Shown one piece after another: positions 1 through 5,256 of a stretch of 5,897 bases of DNA. This DNA comes from a candidate division NPL-UPA2 bacterium (lineage in GTDB: Bacteria; Bacillota; UBA994). The stretch spans positions 1 through 5,897 of the forward strand of contig QLUB01000104.1 in assembly GCA_018725205.1 (NCBI GenBank). The letters are read 5' to 3'. The notes beneath the pieces are model-generated. The model had not been told where the DNA came from. It did no database searches and saw only the letters and a program-made list of their open reading frames with translations. Numbering within the stretch: position 1 is the first letter of the stretch; every line of letters starts with the position of its first letter. Position numbers and translations under genes: made by a program.

Positions 1-2
1 TA

Positions 3-1244
3 GACCTAGGAATCAAGGAGAGCGGCCTAGGGGACCCCGTAAGTCGTGCTAACAAACGCTTTAAGATTCGCGGCATACTGCGCGATGCGCTGCGTCAGAA
101 AAGCATTGGCATCATCGAGGAGATACCGGAAAAAGGCATAGTAAAGTACGCCAAACCTGTTGGTATCATCGCCTCCATTGTTCCAACCACGAATCCCGAT
201 CTTACACCGGCAGGCACTGCTATTTACGCCATTAAGGCGCGTGACGTAGTTATCTTTAGTCCGCATCCGCGCTCCAAACACACCACCTACCGGACGGTGC
301 AGTTGATGCGGGAGGCGCTAGAGCGTGAAGGAGCCCCGGCAGATATTCTGCAGTGCTTGATCGAGGTTAATATCCCAATGTCCAAAGCCCTTATGGCGGA
401 GGCCGATATTGTCATGGCTACGGGGGGCCCCGGCATGGTCCGCGCGGCCTATAGTTCAGGCACACCGGCATTAGGCGTAGGGGCAGGGAACGCCACCATG
501 ATTATTGACGAGACGGCGGACTTGCTCGATGCCGCGCACAATACCATGCAGAGCAAAACGTCGGACTACGGTTCGGGATGTTCCGCCGATGGCAACCTGC
601 TCGTCGATGAGCGTGTCTGCGCGGGATTAGTGACTGCGCTGATCCAAGTAGGCGGGTACCTAGTCACTCCGGAGGAGCGGGCCAAGTTAAGAGCAGTTTT
701 GTGGGATGAAGCAGGCCACCGCAAGAGCGACACCGTGGCCATATCTGCTGCGTCCTTAGCGGACGCTGCCGGGTTCTCGGTCCAAGGCGACAAGCTGTTC
801 TTAATTACCGAGGAAGAGCACATCGGCAAAGACAATCCCTTTTCCGGGGAAAAGCTCACGACCATACTGTCCGTCTTTAAATATAGTGGCTTTGACGAAG
901 CTTTAAGTCGGATGCAAGCCATCTATGAAGTCGGGGGCAAGGGGCATTCTGTCGGCATTTATTCCTTTAACAACGACCACATTCACCGCTTGGCCCTAGC
1001 GGCACCTGTGAGCAGGATTATGGTGCGCCAACCGCAATCAAAAGCCAATGCCGGTGCATTCACCAACGGCATGCCCATGACCTCGAGTCTAGGGTGCGGC
1101 ACATGGGGAGGCAACATCGTCTCAGAAAACATCAACCTGAAGCACTACATTAATACTACGTGGGTGTCTTTCCCTATCCCTGAGGATCGCCCGACCGACA
1201 CAGAGCTGTTTGGGGAGTTCTATGACCCCGAGTTAGAGAGTTAG
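3..1244 (+). CDS. CoA-acylating aldehyde dehydrogenase, SauS-like (5' partial)
   Basis: Predicted cytoplasmic NAD(P)+- and CoA-dependent oxidation of an aldehyde to its acyl-CoA, or the reverse. The frame is open from base 3 with no stop, so the gene starts upstream. The GTG at 297 is an internal valine codon, because clear family sequence (VPTTNP near residue 64, then IFSPHPRSK) lies before it. Numbered from base 3, the visible protein has 413 residues. It shows the nucleotide-binding region TGGPGMV (140-146) followed by GVGAGNA, and the catalytic loop DYGSGCSADGN with the nucleophilic cysteine at residue 193 (codon 579-581). Later segments KGHSVGIYS and GCGTWGGNI also fit acylating dehydrogenases. 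Family members are roughly 450-490 residues, so about 40-70 N-terminal residues are missing. The cysteine loop resembles acylating sulfoacetaldehyde dehydrogenases more than the FDNG.ICASE loop of AdhE/EutE types, but this is from memory and the substrate is unproven. It ends with TAG 21 bp before the next gene, which suggests co-transcription. Confidence 0.85.
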   Translation, partial: DLGIKESGLGDPVSRANKRFKIRGILRDALRQKSIGIIEEIPEKGIVKYAKPVGIIASIVPTTNPDLTPAGTAIYAIKARDVVIFSPHPRSKHTTYRTVQLMREALEREGAPADILQCLIEVNIPMSKALMAEADIVMATGGPGMVRAAYSSGTPALGVGAGNATMIIDETADLLDAAHNTMQSKTSDYGSGCSADGNLLVDERVCAGLVTALIQVGGYLVTPEERAKLRAVLWDEAGHRKSDTVAISAASLADAAGFSVQGDKLFLITEEEHIGKDNPFSGEKLTTILSVFKYSGFDEALSRMQAIYEVGGKGHSVGIYSFNNDHIHRLALAAPVSRIMVRQPQSKANAGAFTNGMPMTSSLGCGTWGGNIVSENINLKHYINTTWVSFPIPEDRPTDTELFGEFYDPELES

Positions 1245-1265
1245 GAGGAGGAAAGGAGAGCTGGT

Positions 1266-3057
1266 ATGAAGGATTCTGTAGCAAATTTACTGGTAACGTA
1301 TCTCGAGCGGCGAGGGATCGAACACATTTTTGGACTTTGCGGGCACACGAATATTGCCGTGCTCGCTGCCCTAGCGCATAGCGAGAAAATCAAATTTGTC
1401 AATGTGCGGCACGAACAAATTGCAGCGCATGCCGCAGACGGCTATGCGCGCGTAACTAAGCGAGCATCGGTAGTCCTTAGTCACCTCGGTCCCGGGCTGA
1501 CGAATGCGGCTACCGGCGTCGCTAATGCCGCGCTTGACTCTATACCCATGGTTGTGATTGCCGGAGACGTGCCTTCGCATTACTACGGCAAGCACCCGCA
1601 CCAAGAGGTAGGGATGCACGCAGACGCCGCACAATGGGAGATCTACCGCCCCTTTGTTAAGCGTGCCTGGCGCGTAGACAAGGCCGCGCTTTTTCCGGAG
1701 ATTATCCATAAAGCCTTTACCCTAGCGGAGTCCGGCCGCCCGGGGCCCGTGCTGGTCGACGTGCCTATGGATATCTTCTCTGAGCACATTCCTGTAGCGC
1801 TGTTTGAGCGGGTAATGCAGAGCGCTACTACCCTTAGTCGCCCGGCCTTAGACATATCAGTAGCGAGAAAGATAGTTTCGCTGTTGGCGGCAGCCAAACG
1901 ACCGCTCCTCTATGTGGGCGGAGGCGTCATTTCGGCAGACGCCGCTCCGGAAGTGCGCAACTTTACGGAGCATATGGGCATACCCGTGGCCCACACCTTA
2001 ATGGGTAAGGGCGTTGTTTCTGATGCCCATCCGCTGACGCTTGGGATGACAGGCTTCTGGGGGACTAAGTTTATTAACGACCGCTGCCTTAACGCTGATT
2101 ACGTGCTGGCTCTGGGCACGCGGTTTTCCGAGGCTGACTGCAGCTCCTGGTATCCTGAGTACACTTTTAGTTTCCCGCCTAGCAGGTTGATCCACATCGA
2201 CATTGATCCCTTGGAGATTGGCCGCAATTTCCCCGTAGAGATTGGGGCCATAGCCGATGTCAAGGTAGCTGCCGCAACTTTGCTTGCCGTGGCCAAAGAG
2301 ATGTACCCAACAGGATTTGACAACGCCAGCGAAAAAGCGGCAATAGAAGAGTATCGCGCCGAGTTCGCTGCGTCAAACAAAAATCACGCCGAAAGCGACG
2401 CCTTCCCCATGAGCCCGCAGCGGATTTTGGCAGAAGTTCGGCAAGCGCTCCCGTTTGACGCCATAATTACCACCGATGTGGGCTGGAACAAGAACGGCGT
2501 CGGGCAGCAGTTCCCCATCTACGAACCCGGCAGCATCCTCACCCCCGGTGGTTTGGCCACCATGGGCTTTGACCCCCGGTGGTTTGGCCACCATGGGCTT
2601 TGGTTCAAGTGCGGCCTTGGGGGCAAAAATCGCCGCACCGGAGCGGGTAGTAGTGTCGCTGATTGGCGATGGCGGGTTTGGGCAGAACCCGGCTGTGCTC
2701 GCGACTGCGGCCGTCGACAATATTGCTGTCGTCTTTGTGATTATGAATAACTATGCGTTTGGCACTATCGCCGGCCTGCAAAAAGCGCACTACGGCACCA
2801 CTTTAGGGACCCTGTTCGAAAAAGACGGGAAACCCTACTCCCCGGATTATGCCGCGATTGCGCGTGCCTATGGCGTGGACGGCGTGCGCATCAATGCTGC
2901 GCATGAGTTTGGTCCCGCGCTAAGGGAGGCTGTAGCCAGCAACCGGCCGGTAGTTATCGACGTTCCAATGGTGAACAACCCTGTGCCTACAGCCGGCCAT
3001 TGGAACATCATGGATATATACTCGCCGCACAAGAAAGTGCATCATGCCAGCACCTAG
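1266..3057 (+). CDS. Thiamine-diphosphate enzyme, acetolactate synthase/decarboxylase superfamily (interrupted by a 31-bp duplication)
   Basis: Large ThDP-dependent enzyme expected to decarboxylate a 2-oxo acid and/or ligate the resulting aldehyde unit. The ATG at 1266 is preceded by AAAGGAGA (1252-1259), 6 bp upstream; a second AGGAGG overlaps the stop of the previous gene. As read, the first frame stops at 2750 and the C-terminal part continues in another frame to TAG 3055-3057. Removing one copy of the exact 31-bp repeat at 2541-2602 gives one 586-residue protein of normal length. Its N-terminal PYR domain has the activating glutamate in VRHEQ (Glu50) and GPGLTN (75-80). The middle domain has HIDIDPLEIGRN (about 310-321). 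The C-terminal PP domain has the metal/ThDP motif GDGGFGQN (457-464) ending in MNN (483-485). The RHEQ...ADGYAR signature is acetolactate synthase-like. Sulfopyruvate decarboxylase, sulfoacetaldehyde acetyltransferase and carboligase activities are all possible, and the substrate cannot be called. The break may be an assembly error. Confidence 0.85.
2541..2602 (+). repeat. Exact 31-bp tandem duplication inside the ThDP enzyme gene
   Basis: Two identical 31-bp units, 2541-2571 and 2572-2602, lie head to tail with no spacer. Thirty-one is not a multiple of three, so the second unit shifts the reading frame. Both units encode the conserved stretch TPGGLATMGF at the start of the ThDP-binding domain, which should occur once. 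Each unit contains a short inverted repeat, GGTGG and CCACC, that could form a small hairpin. Deleting either unit restores an uninterrupted gene. Confidence 0.95.
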
Positions 3058-3136
3058 TAACCCCAAACACAGGTCGAGGAGGTGGATGACGGGATACACT
3101 TAAGGCCTTAACGCAACGGCAGAAGGGGGACAAACA
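3058..3136 (+). other. Intergenic spacer with 12-bp palindrome before the cupin gene
   Basis: A 79-bp gap, the longest in the window. It holds a perfect 12-bp palindrome TTAAGGCCTTAA (3100-3111) and the cupin ribosome site AGAAGGGGG (3121-3129). It also holds a GAGGAGG (3076-3082) placed 3 bp before an ATG that opens only a five-codon frame (MTGYT, stop at 3103). I see no convincing -35/-10 pair and no stem followed by a T-run. The palindrome could be an operator half-site or chance; nothing nearby supports a regulator. Confidence 0.35.
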
Positions 3137-3517
3137 ATGGCAAAATTCCTTAAGACATTCCGTGACGCAGAACAGATTTGGTTAGGACTCGAGGATCCAG
3201 GTATGAGGCGGAAAGTGTTTCGCCTCATCAGTAAGCAGCTAGTGGGGTCAAAGCATTTCAACATGGGGATTACCATTTTTGAGCCAGGCGAGCGCTGTCA
3301 AATGCATAACCACCCCGGCTCGGAAGAGATTGACTTTATTCTTAAAGGCCGGGCACTAGCCATCGACGCACAGGGCAACGAAACCATTCTCGAGGCAAAC
3401 GACTGCATGTTTATCCCGGAGGGCGAGTTTCACCAACACGTAAGCATTGGGGACGAGCCGCTGTGGCTCCTGTGGGTGTACACGCCGCAAGCAGAACTAC
3501 CCCCTGCCAAGGCTTAG
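3137..3517 (+). CDS. Small single-domain cupin protein
   Basis: A 126-residue cytoplasmic protein with no signal peptide or membrane segment. It has one complete cupin barrel. Motif 1 reads G51-x5-H57-N-H59 followed by Glu63/Glu64 and Gly71. Motif 2 is PEGEFH (94-99), supplying His99. His57, His59, the glutamate and His99 form the usual metal-binding set, so a mononuclear metal site is expected. The ATG at 3137 follows AGAAGGGGG with a 7-bp gap, and the gene ends with TAG 27 bp before tctC. Stand-alone cupins of this size serve as isomerases, dioxygenases, lyases or small-molecule sensors, and the sequence does not separate these. Its place between the ThDP enzyme and the transporter suggests a role in handling the imported substrate or an unstable intermediate (inference). 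Confidence 0.85.
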   Translation: MAKFLKTFRDAEQIWLGLEDPGMRRKVFRLISKQLVGSKHFNMGITIFEPGERCQMHNHPGSEEIDFILKGRALAIDAQGNETILEANDCMFIPEGEFHQHVSIGDEPLWLLWVYTPQAELPPAKA

Positions 3518-3544
3518 TCGAAACAAAAGAGGAGGATTCACGCA

Positions 3545-4637
3545 ATGAGTAAATGGATGAGAATCGGTGGACTACTGCTAGTCGTATCTCTCCTAGTAAC
3601 CCTAGTTGTGGGTTGCCGCCCGGCAGCACGCCCCTTCCCATCGCGCACCATTGAAGGCGTTATCGCTTGGGGTGCCGGCGGCGGCACCGACACGTCTTCG
3701 CGCCTCTTGGCATCTATTGCCGAAGCTAAGCTCGGGCAGAGCATTACCATGACCAACCGCACCGGTGGCACCGGCGCAATTGCCGCGCAGTATGTCGCTG
3801 ATCGCCCTGCTGACGGTTACACAGTGATGTTCCACGCCGAAAACCCACAGCTCTACCAGGTGTTAGGGCTTTCGACCCTCACCTATGCCGATTTTGAGCC
3901 CATTATTCTCACTGTACAGGGGCCGACAGTAATCGTGGTGCATCCGGACTCTCCAATTCAGACCTACGAGCAATTGATCGAGCAGGCGAAAGCTAACCCC
4001 GGCAGAGTTAACTTGGGTATCAGCGGTGTCGGTGGTCAACCCTATGTTACCGCCCAAATTCTGAACAGCGTCGAAGGCGTCACCTTTAACCAAGTAGCCT
4101 TTGATGGCGACGGCCCGCTCGCTACTGCGCTCCTCGGCAGGCATATTGACGTAACCGGACTCGCTTTGCTGGCTTGATGGCGACGGCCCGCTCGCTACAG
4201 CACTCCTCGGCAAGCATATTGACGTAACCGGACTCGCTTTGCTGGCTGCTGTACCGCAGGTACAGGGCGGCACGCTCCGCGCCCTTGCAGTTGTGGCTAA
4301 CGCCCCGCTTGATGTTCTTCCCGGCGTGCCAGCCATAGGCGTGCTTAGGCCCGCTGCGCGCAGCATGCTGACCACCGCAGGTTTCTTCTACGGCGTCCAC
4401 GTTAGGAAGGGCACGCCCCAGCCGGTAATCGACAGGCTGCGGGAAGCTTTCGTCGCAGCCTACAATGACCCGAGATTCATTCAGTTCGCTAGGGAGCGCG
4501 GACTGGTCCTCCTCGGGCATACCGGGCAAGCAGCCCGCGATTACATGACGCAGTGGCAGCGCCATATGGCCTGGCTCATATATGACGCCGGCGGTGCTAA
4601 GGAATCACCAGCGAAGTTTAATATCGCGAGACCGTAG
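3545..4637 (+). CDS. tctC: TctC-type (Bug family) solute-binding lipoprotein of a TTT transporter (interrupted by a 73-bp duplication)
   Basis: Extracytoplasmic receptor that captures an organic acid and delivers it to the TctAB membrane complex. The ATG at 3545 follows AGAGGAGG (3528-3535). The N-terminus has a short basic and hydrophobic signal ending in the lipobox VVGC with Cys24, so the mature protein is predicted to be a membrane-anchored lipoprotein, typical of Gram-positive receptors. Family motifs seen are WGAGGGTDTSSR (42-53), NRTGGTGAIAAQYVA (71-85), PADGYT (88-93) and the segment around KANPGRVNLG (149-158). As read, the first frame stops at TGA 4175-4177 and the remainder is in another frame ending at TAG 4635-4637. 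Removing one 73-bp repeat unit gives 339 residues, near the usual 320-335 plus signal. The restored C-terminal half, with GGTLRALAV, LPGVPAIG and KGTPQPVIDRL, is typical. Bug proteins bind varied carboxylates, so the ligand is unknown. Confidence 0.9.
4101..4246 (+). repeat. Imperfect 73-bp tandem duplication inside tctC
   Basis: Units 4101-4173 and 4174-4246 are head to tail and identical at 70 of 73 positions. The differences fall in ACT/ACA (Thr), GCG/GCA (Ala) and AGG/AAG (Arg/Lys): two are silent and one is conservative. Both units encode the same segment, from the end of FDGDGP to VTGLALLA. The unit length is one more than a multiple of three, so the second unit throws tctC out of frame. 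The pattern of differences looks like two alleles of a functional gene. Confidence 0.95.
4249..4265 (+). repeat. 7-bp perfect inverted repeat next to the tctC duplication
   Basis: CTGTACC (4249-4255) and GGTACAG (4259-4265) are exact reverse complements separated by three bases, within tctC codons for AVPQVQG. The hairpin starts two bases after the second 73-bp unit ends. Such a stem could stall polymerase and favour slippage, or it may simply be coding sequence. Confidence 0.5.
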
Positions 4638-4648
4638 GTTATGATGAA

Positions 4649-4672
4649 GAGGGGAGGAGAGCTCCTCCCCTC
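4649..4672 (+). promoter_or_regulatory. Intercistronic hairpin between tctC and tctB
   Basis: An 11-bp perfect inverted repeat, GAGGGGAGGAG (4649-4659) and CTCCTCCCCTC (4662-4672), begins 11 bp after the tctC stop. In RNA it would form a very stable stem, closing realistically on a four-base loop. No T-run follows, so it is not a classical intrinsic terminator. The pyrimidine arm could also pair with the tctB ribosome site: CCCCTC 4667-4672 with GAGGGG 4685-4690. A likely role, by analogy with other binding-protein operons, is protecting the upstream tctC message or lowering tctB translation so that receptor exceeds membrane subunits (inference). Confidence 0.6.
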
Positions 4673-4680
4673 GTTAAGGC

Positions 4681-4690
4681 AAAGGAGGGG
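4681..4690 (+). promoter_or_regulatory. tctB ribosome binding site supporting the GTG start
   Basis: AAAGGAGGGG lies 5 bp upstream of GTG 4696. It is the only strong ribosome site near the head of this gene and no ATG occurs in the frame before the first membrane segment, so it fixes the GTG start. Its 3' half is complementary to one arm of the hairpin just upstream. Confidence 0.75.
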
Positions 4691-4695
4691 TTGCC

Positions 4696-5172
4696 GTGGA
4701 CGCCAAAGGCATACCAAAGGCAGACAGCGCTCTGCAACGCCCCGGCGAAAGCATCTTTCTGGTAATTCTACTCTTGGCGTTAGCTTTGCTATTCCCTGAA
4801 GCGCATAAGCTCCCGGGTATTTTTCAGGGCGAATGGGCTGGGCCGGGCTCGTTGGCACAACTCTTGCTGCTCGTCATGGCTGCGCTGGCCGGGGGGCTGC
4901 TAGTGTCGGCTTTGCGTACAGGCTCGGCTGCGCTTATGCCTACAGTGCGATATCTATTTTCGCGCGATGCCGTCCTGTTGCTGGCGACCGTCATCGGCTA
5001 TACTGTGGCTCTGGTTCCACTTAGCTTTGAGCTGGCTACTTTTGGTTTTCTCGTGGCTGCAATGTATCTGCTTGAACCGGTAATGCTGCTGCGGAAGGTT
5101 ATACTGTCTATTGCTACAGTGGGCGTCATATTCGTGATCTTTAGCATGCTTTTTGAAGTCGTCATGCCGTAG
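4696..5172 (+). CDS. tctB: TctB-type small membrane subunit of a TTT transporter
   Basis: A 158-residue integral membrane protein, the small subunit that pairs with TctA in ion-driven organic acid uptake. It starts with GTG after AAAGGAGGGG. A short polar N-terminus is followed by hydrophobic segments at about 19-34, 53-72, 91-109, 112-127 and 135-155, giving four or five membrane spans. Length and topology match TctB, a family with poor sequence conservation, so the call rests mainly on its size, hydrophobicity and position between tctC and tctA. It ends with TAG 5170-5172, which lies inside the first unit of the 46-bp duplication; the protein itself is not affected. Codon use and the TAG stop match the neighbours. 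Confidence 0.85.
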   Translation: MDAKGIPKADSALQRPGESIFLVILLLALALLFPEAHKLPGIFQGEWAGPGSLAQLLLLVMAALAGGLLVSALRTGSAALMPTVRYLFSRDAVLLLATVIGYTVALVPLSFELATFGFLVAAMYLLEPVMLLRKVILSIATVGVIFVIFSMLFEVVMP

Positions 5173-5256
5173 TGGAGGAGGGATTTTAATGGCAGGTCTT
5201 GAGGGCTTCTTGCCGTAGTGGAGGAGGGATTTTAATGGCAGGTCTTGAAGGCTTTC
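5165..5256 (+). repeat. Imperfect 46-bp tandem duplication at the tctB/tctA junction
   Basis: Units 5165-5210 and 5211-5256 each contain the end of tctB (CCG TAG), the ribosome site GGAGGAGGG and the first codons of tctA (MAGLEGF). They match except for three bases at the tctA end: GAG/GAA, TTC/TTT and the last base of the unit. The codon changes are silent. Because the duplication spans a gene boundary, it adds a spare start region but does not disrupt tctB or the real tctA. Confidence 0.95.
5189..5218 (+). pseudogene. Nine-codon decoy copy of the tctA start
   Basis: The first duplicated unit gives an ATG at 5189 with its own GGAGGAGGG ribosome site (5174-5182). It encodes MAGLEGFLP and then hits TAG at 5216-5218, which is the duplicated tctB stop. 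If the duplication exists in the cell, ribosomes would translate this minicistron and stop immediately upstream of the real tctA ribosome site. Re-initiation could then occur. It has no function of its own that I can see. Confidence 0.7.

Noticed and set aside
566..922. Minus-strand open frames across the window (largest 118-170 residues)
   Set aside because: They lie opposite well-conserved plus-strand genes, lack ribosome sites and show no recognisable protein features.
297..1244. Start of the dehydrogenase at GTG 297
   Set aside because: The frame is open to base 3 and the residues before 297 are conserved family sequence (VPTTNP, IFSPHPRSK), so 297 is internal.
2541..2750. Programmed ribosomal frameshift in the ThDP gene
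   Set aside because: No slippery heptamer or downstream pseudoknot is needed: the shift is fully explained by the 31-bp duplication, and frameshifting would still leave about ten extra residues in the domain.
2476..3057. A separate 193-residue gene starting at ATG 2476
   Set aside because: Its first residues are a shifted reading of the ThDP enzyme; only the part after the second 31-bp unit is real and belongs to the same gene.
3086..3103. Five-codon leader peptide (MTGYT) before the cupin
   Set aside because: The ribosome site is only 3 bp from the ATG, there are no regulatory codon runs and no attenuator stem follows; probably chance.
4239..4637. A separate gene for the tctC C-terminal half
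   Set aside because: There is no ribosome site before it, and it joins perfectly to the first half once one 73-bp unit is removed.
4649..4672. Rho-independent terminator after tctC
   Set aside because: The stem is strong but is followed by TCGTTAAGG, not a T-run, and tctB and tctA continue the transporter.
4833..5024. 63-residue plus-strand frame inside tctB
   Set aside because: It overlaps tctB in another frame and has low-complexity, unrecognisable sequence.
2541..5256. CRISPR array or mobile-element target site duplications
   Set aside because: Each repeat is just two adjacent units with no spacer, no shared sequence between the three sites, and no transposase or terminal inverted repeats.
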